A DNA stretch of 59,177 bases from a virus: positions 1 through 59,177 of IMG/VR virus record IMGVR_UViG_3300024999_000117; one strand, 5' to 3'. Made by a program: the position numbers and the translations under genes. The notes under the pieces were generated by a model. The model searched no databases. It worked only from the letters and a program-made list of their open reading frames with translations, and was not told the DNA's origin. Below are positions 24,479 to 32,746 of this stretch, piece after piece; positions within the stretch are counted from its first letter, which is position 1; the number at the start of each line of letters is the position of its first letter.

Positions 24479-25165
24479 TTAAGCTGTAGCAATTAACTTG
24501 CATCTACTAGCTACTATTTTTTTAAAGTGATTTTCTAAAGCATTTTTCCGCTGTTGAAAATCTGAAATAGCTAGGATAAGCCCAATGTCACAGCGTTGCA
24601 ATGTTTCTACAGCCTGGATTTGATTTAATGTTAGATGTGGCTTAATCACTGCTCCTTTTTCTATGCCGTGAGCTTCTCGAAACTTCTTGGCATCCATGCC
24701 CAGCACAATGCGGTAAATCATGTTAATTTCATTTGAAAAATGATAGTGCTTTGGTTCTTCGTGAGCTGACATAATTGCATCGGTAAAAGCAGGAAATTCT
24801 ATTTTAGTTGCAAGTAATGATTTGATGAAGGCTTCCATGTTGTTAAAGCGTTTAATATAGGCAATTTTAAATCTAAGTGCCTTTTCCCCAGTAAAACCCA
24901 TAGTTAAAAGGGTAAATCCGTCGCGGGATAATAGATACTCTGGGTATTTCTTTCCGCGCTCTTTGTAGGATGATTCAATGAAGTTGTTTTTCCAATCTGA
25001 CTCCTCAATTTTGAGGAGCGAATCTATGGTATTTTCTATATCCCGTAGAACATTGTCATGCCTTTTATTAAAACTTTCCGCTACCTGACGACTACTACAA
25101 AAGACCAGACCGTTACGTTCATAAAGGTTAAATTCTGGATTAAGGGCTAATTTAGCTATCTTCAT
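24479..25165 (-). CDS. Rha-family regulatory / antirepressor-like protein
   Basis: About 228 residues. N-terminal Rha domain: ERNGLVFCSSRQVAESFNKRHDNVLRDIE, YLLSRDGFTLLTMGFTGEKALRFKIAYIKRFN. The C-terminal part (KKFREAHGIEKGAVIKPHLTLNQIQAVETLQRCD in segments) is a KilA/ORF6C-like domain. Such proteins interfere with lysogenic control early in infection. Start is near GGGGTGATG; the exact codon is uncertain by one. Confidence 0.8.
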   Translation of the reverse strand: MKIAKLALNPEFNLYERNGLVFCSSRQVAESFNKRHDNVLRDIENTIDSLLKIEESDWKNNFIESSYKERGKKYPEYLLSRDGFTLLTMGFTGEKALRFKIAYIKRFNNMEAFIKSLLATKIEFPAFTDAIMSAHEEPKHYHFSNEINMIYRIVLGMDAKKFREAHGIEKGAVIKPHLTLNQIQAVETLQRCDIGLILAISDFQQRKNALENHFKKIVASRCKLIATA

Positions 25166-25349
25166 CACCCCTTAAATTTTGGTTACATGTGTGAGCGTCC
25201 CTACGAAGCACCTTAGCCAGATACTCAGTTGCTGGGGCTAAATAGTCCTCTAACGAACCAGTGGAAGGTCGAATGTTAGCGTAAGTAGTGCTAATTTCTT
25301 TACCTGTTTTCCTGTCGATTCTGACGATTGCTGTGGCGTCGTATAACAT
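25152..25349 (-). CDS. Small early protein upstream of rha
   Basis: 65 residues, ATG with GAAGGTG upstream. Opening MLYDATAIVRIDRKTGKEISTTYANIRPS suggests a small beta domain. Overlaps the Rha gene by a few codons. Second gene of the early operon after the Cro-like regulator. Function unknown. Confidence 0.6.
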   Translation of the reverse strand: MLYDATAIVRIDRKTGKEISTTYANIRPSTGSLEDYLAPATEYLAKVLRRDAHTCNQNLRGDEDS

Positions 25350-25377
25350 ATAGATTCACCTTCTAGTTGACAAACCG

Positions 25378-25392
25378 TATACATTTAGTATA
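25378..25392. promoter_or_regulatory. Putative operator, TATAC-N5-GTATA
   Basis: A perfect inverted repeat TATAC ATTTA GTATA between the Cro-like gene and the next early gene. A near copy (TATACTTAGAGTACA) occurs at 25696-25710 upstream of the Cro-like gene. Likely bound by the phage repressor or Cro-like protein. Confidence 0.5.
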
Positions 25393-25415
25393 TAGTTTTA
25401 ATAAGTTTTTGTTGC

Positions 25416-25676
25416 TCAAACGCACTTGTCTATGTACTCAGTACACGTTTCAGGCATGAAAATATCCCCTACTTCACACTGTAGACATTGTGCTATTTTA
25501 AATTGTAGCTGCATTGATGGGAAACGATCACCGCGAATTATTTTGAATAAATGGTCAGGTGTCACACCTACAGTTTTAGCAAGTCCTGCAATCGTTATTT
25601 TGTTAGATTGAGTGCTGTTTATTTTGAGTATTTGCTTTTTAATATTATTTTTAATATTTATCTTTTGCGTATGCAT
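25416..25676 (-). CDS. Cro-like XRE regulator
   Basis: 86 residues. Basic N-terminal arm (rich in K, N, I), then a helix-turn-helix: NKITIAGLAKTVGVTPDHLFKIIRGDRFPSMQLQFKIAQCLQCEVGDIF in segments. First gene of the leftward early operon and divergent from the LexA-type repressor, the position of cro. ATG with AGGTGG upstream. Confidence 0.78.
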   Translation of the reverse strand: MHTQKINIKNNIKKQILKINSTQSNKITIAGLAKTVGVTPDHLFKIIRGDRFPSMQLQFKIAQCLQCEVGDIFMPETCTEYIDKCV

Positions 25677-25695
25677 AATTTTATCACCACCTGTA

Positions 25696-25752
25696 TATAC
25701 TTAGAGTACATGTCCTGCACATAGTATAGACTAATAGTACACATAGACGCAA
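25696..25752 (-). promoter_or_regulatory. Early leftward promoter with operator
   Basis: On the minus strand TTGCGT (25752-25747) and TATACT (25728-25723) are separated by 18 bp. The operator-like TATACTTAGAGTACA (25696-25710) lies just downstream, near the expected transcription start. Directs the Cro-like gene and probably the whole early operon. Confidence 0.55.
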
Positions 25753-25858
25753 AGTACATTTAAGCCTATATTTGCTTATTTTTTGTGTTTATTTTTACCA
25801 TCATCAATATATCTATTATTTGCTTAAAATTACTTTAAAAAAAGGTTGTGTTAAATTT

Positions 25859-26512
25859 ATGGACTTAGGAAGCAAAATCGATAAAATAAGAAATAACCTT
25901 AGTTATATTGATTTTTCTAAGGCCATTGAGCAAAAGACAGGGCACGAAATAAGTCCTTCAAGCCTCCATAAATACATTACGAATCAAAGGAATCCATCTT
26001 ACAAGATGCTTGAAACCATAGCATTGTATGGTGATGTACCAATAACCTTTTTCTTCGATAAAGGTAACCCTATTTACAAAAAAGTTCAGAGATTAGATAA
26101 ATTAAAACAGCTAAAGAAAGATTACAATGACCTTAAAACAATAAAGGAAATACCTATTTTAGGAGAGGTACCAGCTGGCGAACCAAACTTACATCCTGAA
26201 ATATTTGAAGGTAACTATCCTCTCCCAATGTCAATTTACAATAATGAATCATTTGCCTTGCGTATCAAAGGAGATAGTATGCTTGACGTAGGTATTGAGC
26301 ACGGTGATTTAGTATTGGTTCGTAAGCAACCTACAGCAGAAATGGGACAAACTATAATTGCAAGAATAGGTGATGAAGTAACCTGTAAACGATTTTATAT
26401 TAAAAACGGACTTCCGGTATTGGAACCAGCCAACTCAAAGTATAAAACGATAGAGCCAAGGGAATTAGAGATAGTAGGAATAGTAACAAAAATAATCAAG
26501 GAGTTGGAGTAG
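25859..26512 (+). CDS. LexA/CI-type repressor with S24 peptidase
   Basis: 217 residues. N-terminal helix-turn-helix (KAIEQKTGHEISPSSLHKYIT), linker, then an S24 autoprotease: cleavage pair A106-G107 in GEVPAGEP, catalytic S140 in KGDSM, catalytic K177 in VTCKRF. Such repressors keep the prophage silent and self-cleave on RecA activation during DNA damage. Start taken at the ATG at 25859; an earlier in-frame ATG would add a non-conserved hydrophobic stretch. Directly precedes the serine recombinase on the same strand. Confidence 0.88.
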   Translation: MDLGSKIDKIRNNLSYIDFSKAIEQKTGHEISPSSLHKYITNQRNPSYKMLETIALYGDVPITFFFDKGNPIYKKVQRLDKLKQLKKDYNDLKTIKEIPILGEVPAGEPNLHPEIFEGNYPLPMSIYNNESFALRIKGDSMLDVGIEHGDLVLVRKQPTAEMGQTIIARIGDEVTCKRFYIKNGLPVLEPANSKYKTIEPRELEIVGIVTKIIKELE

Positions 26513-26513
26513 T

Positions 26514-28121
26514 GTGTTACGGGGAGTAATTTACGCCAGGTATTCATCAGACAACCAAAGAGAAGAATCTATAGATGCCCAGGTGTATGAAATAAAAGAA
26601 TACGCCCGGGCAAATAATATTTCTATAGTAAAAATATATACTGATGAAGCCAGATCCGCTACAACCGATAATCGGCCTGGCTTTCTTAAAATGATAGACG
26701 ATGCAAATAAAGGCATATTTGAGGTTATACTAATCCATAAGTTGGACAGGTTTGCCCGGAATAGATATGACAGTGCCTTCTATAAAAGAGAATTAAAAAC
26801 GGCAGGGGTTAAGCTTATAAGCATCACCGAGAAACTTGACGATAGCCCGGAAAGTGTTATTTTGGAAAGTCTCTTAGAAGGAATGGCTGAATACTACTCC
26901 AAGAACCTGGCTAGGGAGGCCATGAAGGGGCTAAAAGAGAATGCCCGGAGCTGTAAGCATAATGGTGGTCGTCCACCCCTAGGATTGGACGTAGACCCTG
27001 CTACAAAGCAATATATTATTAGTGCTAATACTAAAGAAGTTGAAGCCGTTAAATTGATTTTTGAACTTTATGATCAAGGATTAGGTTATGGTACCCTGAT
27101 AAAGGAATTACATTTAAGGGGTTATACTACAAAGCTTGGTGGTAAATTTGCTAAAAATAGTCTATACGAACTTCTTCGTAATGAGAAATATATTGGGACA
27201 TATCTTTATAACAGAAGTGCCAGTAAATCTGACGGAAAAAGAAATAACCATAAATCAAAATCAGAGGAAGAAATTATAAAAGTTGAAAATGCCTTTCCGG
27301 CAATCATTGACAAAGACTTATTTGAGAGGGTGCAAGAAAAGATGGATACGCGTAAACATGCTAAAGCCAGGAACAAAGCAAAAGTTAATTATTTACTACA
27401 AGGCTTAGTTTATTGTAATGAATGCGAAGCTGCCATGGTAGGAAATAGCGGATCCTACAAAACAAAAACCGAAACCGTAAGATACTCTTATTATGAGTGC
27501 AATAAACGTAACCGACAAAAAGATTGTAGTAACCCACGCATTCGGAAAGAAATTCTTGAGAATATCGTATTGGACAAACTCTACCAAGAAATATTTGTTC
27601 CGGAGAGAGTTTCAATATTAGTACAAAAGATTAACGAATACAATCAAAAAACTACTACAGAAAGAAATGCAGAATTGGAATTACTTGAAACGGAGCTTAA
27701 AGAAACAAAAAAGCAAATTGATAACCTGGTGATGGCTGTAGCTAATGGAGCACCGTTTGCAAGTTTTTCAGATAAACTAAATGAACTGGAAAATAAAAAA
27801 GCCATGCTCGAAACTCGTTTAGAAGAGTCTCGAACTCTGGCTTTAAGATCATTGATTACTGAGGATATGATTATTAATTATTTAAACCAGCATCGTCAGG
27901 CCGTAGAAGACAAAGACATTGACGCTTGCAAGAAGTTCATAGGCAATTATGTAGAAAAAGTTGTTGTAAGCACTGATTTTATTGACATTCACTTCTACCT
28001 AAAATTTTTGGATATTGATGGTGGAGGCGGGGCGTACCGTTCAATATCCAAAATAAATAAAAAAGATATAAACGCAAAACCTGTAGGTGCTATTCCTACA
28101 GGTTTATTATTTCTTCAGTAA
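26514..28121 (+). CDS. Large serine recombinase (phage integrase)
   Basis: 535 residues. Resolvase-type catalytic domain with Y-A-R-Y-S (S11 as nucleophile) and IHKLDRFARNRYD; recombinase domain around GGRPPLGLDVD; zinc ribbon YCNECEAAMVGNS with YYECN and DCSNPRI; coiled-coil motif near 375-450. This is the large serine integrase layout, which joins attP and attB without host factors. GTG start two bases after the repressor stop, so both may be made from one message in lysogeny. Confidence 0.9.
   Translation: MLRGVIYARYSSDNQREESIDAQVYEIKEYARANNISIVKIYTDEARSATTDNRPGFLKMIDDANKGIFEVILIHKLDRFARNRYDSAFYKRELKTAGVKLISITEKLDDSPESVILESLLEGMAEYYSKNLAREAMKGLKENARSCKHNGGRPPLGLDVDPATKQYIISANTKEVEAVKLIFELYDQGLGYGTLIKELHLRGYTTKLGGKFAKNSLYELLRNEKYIGTYLYNRSASKSDGKRNNHKSKSEEEIIKVENAFPAIIDKDLFERVQEKMDTRKHAKARNKAKVNYLLQGLVYCNECEAAMVGNSGSYKTKTETVRYSYYECNKRNRQKDCSNPRIRKEILENIVLDKLYQEIFVPERVSILVQKINEYNQKTTTERNAELELLETELKETKKQIDNLVMAVANGAPFASFSDKLNELENKKAMLETRLEESRTLALRSLITEDMIINYLNQHRQAVEDKDIDACKKFIGNYVEKVVVSTDFIDIHFYLKFLDIDGGGGAYRSISKINKKDINAKPVGAIPTGLLFLQ
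28077..28105. terminator. Convergent hairpin terminator
   Basis: Perfect 11-bp stem AAACCTGTAGG / CCTACAGGTTT with a 7-base loop, followed by ATTATTTCTT on the plus strand and preceded by A-rich sequence. It overlaps the last codons of the recombinase and the end of the small convergent gene, so it can stop both transcripts. Confidence 0.75.
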
Positions 28122-28260
28122 TATAATCTGATAATTCAAGCATATTATTGATTTCTTGCTCTTCTTTTTCTATGATAGATCCCAAGTTATCCATTTCTAC
28201 TAAGCCCTTTATCCCAAGTTCAGCTGCTCTTTCCAAAATAGATTCTAATTTTTTTCTCAA
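28096..28260 (-). CDS. Small helical protein convergent to integrase
   Basis: 54 residues from a TTG with GGAGGTA nine bases upstream. Acidic helical peptide (LRKKLESILERAAELGIKG onward). Overlaps the 3' end of the recombinase by 26 bp. It is slightly reminiscent of Spo0E-type phosphatases in size but lacks their SQxLD motif. Function unknown. Confidence 0.5.
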   Translation of the reverse strand: MRKKLESILERAAELGIKGLVEMDNLGSIIEKEEQEINNMLELSDYITEEIINL

Positions 28261-28676
28261 TAACTTGTACCTCCATAATTTGATGATGGTCAAGAAACGA
28301 TAAATGAATTTATGTTGCTATTTAGATAGATTAAATCATTAATTGTATATAAATATACCCTTTATTTAAAGATATTTAAACTAATATAAAGTTTTAATAT
28401 CTTTTTTGATCTTGTTGACACTTGCAATAATAAATCACCTCGGTTTTTTAATTACTTAACTATGAATATTTTAACACACTTTAATTCTATAGTAGGGGGC
28501 TTTTGTAAATATTTTAGATAAAATAAAATGATTGATAAAGATATTATAAATTTAACTTATACGCCAATCAACTACCTAGCTATATAAAAGCTAGGTGTGT
28601 CATAGGAAGGTATTGTAATAACATACATAGAAAAATAAAAACTTAAAGTTATTTTAGTGTATACCAAGGAGCCTAT
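28261..28676. other. AT-rich gene-free region, candidate attP zone
   Basis: 416 bp without a convincing gene. Contains the inverted repeat ACCTAGC (28574-28580) / GCTAGGT (28590-28596). Serine integrases usually recombine at an attP right beside their gene, so this or the gap at 28908-29155 is the likeliest place; no crossover dinucleotide can be assigned from one sequence. Confidence 0.35.
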
Positions 28677-28907
28677 ATGAAAATCAGAATCAAACAATAT
28701 CGATTAAAAAGAATACCTAAAATTCTACAAGATGAATTAGCAGAACACATAAACATGAAACCTGCACAAATATCACAAATGGAAAATGGTCATTATATAC
28801 CATCATTAAAAGTTGCATTGACTGTGGCTAAATCTTTTTCCGATTTATTAGGGGAACGTGTTCATGTAGATGATCTTTGGATTATTGAAAAAAATGATTT
28901 AAAATAA
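28677..28907 (+). CDS. XRE-family small regulator
   Basis: 76 residues. XRE helix-turn-helix: ILQDELAEHINMKPAQISQMENGHYIPSLKVALTVAKSF in segments, then a short end with VHVDDLWIIEKN. ATG with AAGGAG seven bases upstream. Stands alone on the plus strand in AT-rich DNA between integrase and the ATPase module. Probably a locally acting regulator. Confidence 0.75.
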   Translation: MKIRIKQYRLKRIPKILQDELAEHINMKPAQISQMENGHYIPSLKVALTVAKSFSDLLGERVHVDDLWIIEKNDLK

Positions 28908-29155
28908 TAAGATTTTTAAAAAACTATCATAGACAGCTATGTTTTTAAACATATTCTACAATTATTTTCTTTTTCCTCTAATAATATTTCGACTTATTAT
29001 GACATTAAAATAATACAAACATATGTTCAGTATTTTAAGGATACTACATTATATAATATTGTAAGTTAATTAGCAACTTTTGTTAGTGGAAGTATGTTAA
29101 TTAATAGTATATCGTTTTGTAAATGTAAATACAATAATACCTACCCTAATACATA
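28908..29155. other. AT-rich gene-free stretch
   Basis: Nothing coding seen. A small hairpin CATAG-ACAG-CTATG followed by TTTTT (28928-28946) just after the regulator stop is a likely terminator for it. The rest is very A/T-rich and could include part of an attachment region. Confidence 0.4.
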
Positions 29156-29187
29156 AATACCCCATCCTCTTTTAAGAATGGGGTATT
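29156..29187 (-). terminator. Terminator of the ATPase module
   Basis: 10-bp stem AATACCCCAT / ATGGGGTATT with a 12-base loop, about 50 bp after the stop of the 29241-29702 gene. Flanked by T-rich sequence, more strongly on the plus side, so it may work in both directions. Confidence 0.6.
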
Positions 29188-29240
29188 AAGCAGTTTTTAT
29201 TTTTTCTTCTTAGCCTCCCTTAACCTCCGCCTGCCTTTGC

Positions 29241-29702
29241 TTATTTATTGAACCATCTCTCGTCAACTTTAGTTTTAGTTGCCTGTTTTTTCATGTCCTT
29301 TAGAAATTTTTCGTATTTTTCTACCGTATTCATACTATCCATGCGGCTATCAAAAACGGCTTTTTCTTCAACATCTAAACTCTCATACAATTCATACATA
29401 GAGATAGAATCTTCGGTGTGCCTTCCCATGCCTGACTCTTCCCAGTTCAATACCTCGCCGTCTTTTCTGAATACCACAACTCCGTCAAGCCAATCCATTG
29501 TATGCTCGCTTGGGTTTTCCTGTATATCAACATAGGTATAGATCATACTTTTGTTGGTTTCGTCTATAATTTCATAATATCCGTCATTTCTATAAACTAC
29601 AGATTTGTTATTGTCGCTAATATTATTTAAGCCAGACATCATCATAATGCCAGCCATGATTAAACCAACTATCTTTGTCGCGGCGGGTACTTGTATGAGC
29701 AT
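29241..29702 (-). CDS. Membrane-anchored or exported protein of ATPase module
   Basis: 153 residues. An N-terminal hydrophobic segment (AATKIVGLIMAGIMMMSGL, about residues 7-25) looks like a signal anchor; the rest is a soluble, acidic domain with a charged helical end (EKYEKFLKDMKKQATKTK). GGGGGA upstream and four bases from the ATPase stop, so same operon. Family not recognised; an outward-facing component of a membrane complex is a reasonable guess. Confidence 0.6.
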   Translation of the reverse strand: MLIQVPAATKIVGLIMAGIMMMSGLNNISDNNKSVVYRNDGYYEIIDETNKSMIYTYVDIQENPSEHTMDWLDGVVVFRKDGEVLNWEESGMGRHTEDSISMYELYESLDVEEKAVFDSRMDSMNTVEKYEKFLKDMKKQATKTKVDERWFNK

Positions 29703-29705
29703 AAT

Positions 29706-32396
29706 CTAATCCCCCTTTTTGCTTTTCTTTTGGGCTTTGGCCTCAGCCTGCCGTTCCTCCCGCCAAGCCTCATCCTGCAAGGTAATTCTACGTTTCCCCT
29801 GAATGTACTCAGTAACCTCTTTCCAGTGCCGGCCAAACTGCTTAGAACATTCTGCCCGCCGATAGCTCCTATCCTTAACCGGCTTTGGCGGGGCCGTCAT
29901 GTGGCAGATAAAAGCAGGTAGTGAATCAGTACCAGGCAACTCCATCTTGCAAGCAGCAACCCAACGCTTTGGCAACTGCTCATAAAGACTGCGGGCTTCC
30001 AACGGAGTTAATTTCTCTGCATGGTCAGTAAAGGTTTTCTGTAGCTCCGTCTTAAAAAAGTTAAAGAACGGCCCCCCGGCGTAAATGCCTGCTTTATACT
30101 TACCGAACTGCTCTGCGCTGTGAGCAAGGAAAATCATCTTATTTCTGTACTTCCGGGCCTCCACCCCGATCTCGCCGTCCAACAACGGGCCCGTGCCTTC
30201 AAGACAGTTGTGGGGCTCATCAATGATTGTGTAGAACGGTTTGCGATCTTTCTGTGCCGTGTCCAGACGCGATAATGTTGCCAGCCAGATTTTTGCCATC
30301 AAGAATGAAGCTACCCGATTAACTCCGTCTTTGCCTAACTCTGCTTTGGGGATGCGTAACCCGACGAAATACCCTCCTTCGTCCATCATCTGCCTAAAAT
30401 CCAAAACAGGCTTGCCGTCGGCTTTCAGCTTCTCCTGCTGCAGAAAAATGTTAGCCAGCGTCCTTTTACCAGCCAACAAATTCAGCCGGTCAAGGATGGG
30501 CTGCACTAAAGTTTTATCCGTACCTTTCACGGCTTTGGCTTGTAACTCTCTAAGCACGTCAACAACTTCCGACTGAGACTGGATAACCGGGTCCTGCAAT
30601 AACTCCTCTCTGTAAACTGGGGACGATAAAGCCAGCACCACGTCTAGTAACCCTCGGCGCGGATCTGTGAGTACACCTTTGCCGACAGGACTAAGAAAAT
30701 ACTCCATGCGGTCTGAAAACTCGCTGGAAGCTAACTGGTTTATAAAAGTGTGCAGGTAGTCAGTCATTTTTTCCGCTGCGTCTAAAGCGTCTAATTCATC
30801 CCCAGCGCTCCCCCGGATAGCTATATCAGTCAAGGTTAAAGGTATTGGCCAGTGCTTGTCTCCAAAGTCTAGGTCAAGTATTTTTGAATCAGGTATATCG
30901 CTTGACAAGCTATCCCGGACAGCATCAATAGCGGCACCATCGGCCATATCAAAGAAAAATACCGTCCGCCCGTTTTTAACACCGTTGACAGCAAGCACAA
31001 TCCCCCTCCCTGTCTTACCGGAGCCCATATTGCCATAATTGATCTCTCCTTTACACTCAATGTCGTGGTCGTGAATAGGTAATTTAGCTTCCCGGGTGAC
31101 TCCACGGTCAGTAACCCTGCCCAAGGGAATACCGGTATTGCCGAAAAGCTCAGCCGGCAGAGTGACTTCCTGGAGTTTAATCCCCTGCACCTGCGGGTAA
31201 TCCTCTTGCAGTTCCCGGCCCGGAATCTGAATTAACTTCCCGGCCTCGGCAGTGCTTAAAATACTGTAGTTAAATTTCAGTTTGGGCAGGCGTTTAGTCA
31301 GCATAGATTCGATAACTGCGGCCTTCTTCTTCCGATTCTTAATCTCCCGGGTCTCAAATTCGTTATCAGCGGCCAAGTCAGCAAAAGCACTGGCAAGCGT
31401 CCTGGCTGTCGATTCCCTGCGGCCCTGATCGTCAGACTGAGAGATTATCCAAAGGTAAGTCCTGAGCGCACCCATGCCACCTTTGCGCTTTGTGGCGCTG
31501 GTTAGATTTTCTATAGCAAACAGTCCTGCTTCGGGGTCAACTTCCTTCTTGGCGTACCTATTTTCCTGCTTATCTGACTTGATCATGTCTCCGATACCGA
31601 CCATAACCTCCTGCATCAGCTGGCCAGTGCAGGTCAAACCTAAACGGAAATAGCCTCGAGCATCACCGTTCCTTTTTATCGGCTGTCTGCCGTTCCTGAG
31701 CATTTCCCAAGCCTCTTGGTATGTCGCGTTCCAGTCAAGCCTACCAACAGGGTCAAACAGGATAAAAACTTTTGCCTTGTCGCCTACCTCGAGAGATTTA
31801 ACACCCTGCAGGAGTGATGGCAGAGGTAAGTTGTTTTTCGCGTCGGTAAGCAACGAATACATATCATGCTTTCTTAGCACCAGTTCATAGATAACGGTCG
31901 TTTCTTTATCCCAGGCTTCGCTGTAGTCATCATCGACTGTGATAGTTGACTTATCCCAAATGCCAGACAGTCGCCGCACCCAACTATCTACCCGATCCCC
32001 CGGCACTGTTAGTAGAAAATCTATAGTGTCGGAGGCATAATCTATCTCCCAAGTGGCCCGGTCAGGTTGCCGGTACCGGAGCTTCCAACCGTCCTCAAAG
32101 TAAAACCTATCTAACGGGATTTTAAAAGCATCTGTGATAGTTTTCGCTATATCCTCGGTGTACCAGTTCCTGGCCGATGTATCCGGCCGGATGCGGATAA
32201 CTCGATGTGGTGGAGCAACGATCTGGTAGTGACTGCGGAGATTAAAACGCTGTTTTTGCTCAGTTTCGTACCATTCTGCGTCTATGTAATCCTGCTGACC
32301 ATTTTGCTGATGTCGGCAATATGGTTTATTTTGGGGCAACTGCTTACCCGGGGTAAGTGCTGGGACAGAGGGAAGCGACGGTAGATATTTTCTCAT
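29706..32396 (-). CDS. VirB4/HerA-like conjugation-type ATPase
   Basis: 896 residues. Walker A GNMGSGKT at 455-462, Walker B FYTIIDEPHNC with D726/E727, followed by FLAHSAEQFGKYKAG as in VirB4/TraC and HerA-type ATPases. The N-terminal 420 residues resemble the soluble front part of such proteins. These hexameric ATPases drive conjugative pilus or secretion machinery or pump DNA. ATG overlaps the stop of a 35-residue membrane protein. No relaxase, coupling protein, VirB6-type or peptidoglycan-hydrolase partner is found nearby, so a full conjugation system is not present here. Confidence 0.8.
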   Translation of the reverse strand: MRKYLPSLPSVPALTPGKQLPQNKPYCRHQQNGQQDYIDAEWYETEQKQRFNLRSHYQIVAPPHRVIRIRPDTSARNWYTEDIAKTITDAFKIPLDRFYFEDGWKLRYRQPDRATWEIDYASDTIDFLLTVPGDRVDSWVRRLSGIWDKSTITVDDDYSEAWDKETTVIYELVLRKHDMYSLLTDAKNNLPLPSLLQGVKSLEVGDKAKVFILFDPVGRLDWNATYQEAWEMLRNGRQPIKRNGDARGYFRLGLTCTGQLMQEVMVGIGDMIKSDKQENRYAKKEVDPEAGLFAIENLTSATKRKGGMGALRTYLWIISQSDDQGRRESTARTLASAFADLAADNEFETREIKNRKKKAAVIESMLTKRLPKLKFNYSILSTAEAGKLIQIPGRELQEDYPQVQGIKLQEVTLPAELFGNTGIPLGRVTDRGVTREAKLPIHDHDIECKGEINYGNMGSGKTGRGIVLAVNGVKNGRTVFFFDMADGAAIDAVRDSLSSDIPDSKILDLDFGDKHWPIPLTLTDIAIRGSAGDELDALDAAEKMTDYLHTFINQLASSEFSDRMEYFLSPVGKGVLTDPRRGLLDVVLALSSPVYREELLQDPVIQSQSEVVDVLRELQAKAVKGTDKTLVQPILDRLNLLAGKRTLANIFLQQEKLKADGKPVLDFRQMMDEGGYFVGLRIPKAELGKDGVNRVASFLMAKIWLATLSRLDTAQKDRKPFYTIIDEPHNCLEGTGPLLDGEIGVEARKYRNKMIFLAHSAEQFGKYKAGIYAGGPFFNFFKTELQKTFTDHAEKLTPLEARSLYEQLPKRWVAACKMELPGTDSLPAFICHMTAPPKPVKDRSYRRAECSKQFGRHWKEVTEYIQGKRRITLQDEAWREERQAEAKAQKKSKKGD

Positions 32397-32500
32397 TTAA
32401 CCCTACCCCCGAATTTTCTAATAAACGGGCCAAATATAACGGTAATAAACCCGCCCAAACACATACAGATTAAACCGAAATAACATAAGTCAGCTAACAA
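32393..32500 (-). CDS. 35-aa membrane protein coupled to the ATPase
   Basis: TTG start at 32500 with AAGGAGGGG upstream gives a 35-residue peptide that is almost wholly one membrane span (DLCYFGLICMCLGGFITVIF) with a basic end (PFIRKFGGRVK). Its stop overlaps the ATPase start (ATGA). It fills exactly the gap between the ATPase and the next membrane protein gene. Confidence 0.65.
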   Translation of the reverse strand: MLADLCYFGLICMCLGGFITVIFGPFIRKFGGRVK

Positions 32501-32512
32501 AATTACCCCTCC

Positions 32513-32746
32513 TTAAATTGCTTTACCTAATACCTGCACCACTACAAACAACGCCACCGAAAACAGTACACCCTTCCGGGCCAGCGAAAACCCGAACATC
32601 GAGAACAGTAATGACACCATAGCACCCATCAGGCAGATCTCAAAACTGTAGTAGTAGAACGCTGTCCCGGCGGCTGCCAACGTAGCTACCCAACCGGCAG
32701 CTTTCTTTAGTCCCATGCCGACCAACCAAGCAGCTATTCCAGGCAA
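32513..32746 (-). CDS. Small polytopic membrane protein
   Basis: 77 residues with an N-terminal amphipathic/hydrophobic helix and two further spans (YYYSFEICLMGAMVSLLFSMF and KGVLFSVALFVVVQVLGKAI in segments). Size and position before a VirB4-like ATPase suit a small inner-membrane component such as a VirB3- or pilin-like subunit, but no diagnostic motif is visible. Directly abuts the 32747-33316 gene. Confidence 0.6.
   Translation of the reverse strand: MPGIAAWLVGMGLKKAAGWVATLAAAGTAFYYYSFEICLMGAMVSLLFSMFGFSLARKGVLFSVALFVVVQVLGKAI

Noticed and set aside
28096-28260. Spo0E-type phosphatase
   Set aside because: Size is similar but the SQxLD signature is missing.
29706-32396. Complete conjugative transfer system
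   Set aside because: No relaxase, oriT-like structure, coupling protein or wall hydrolase of conjugation type is seen nearby.
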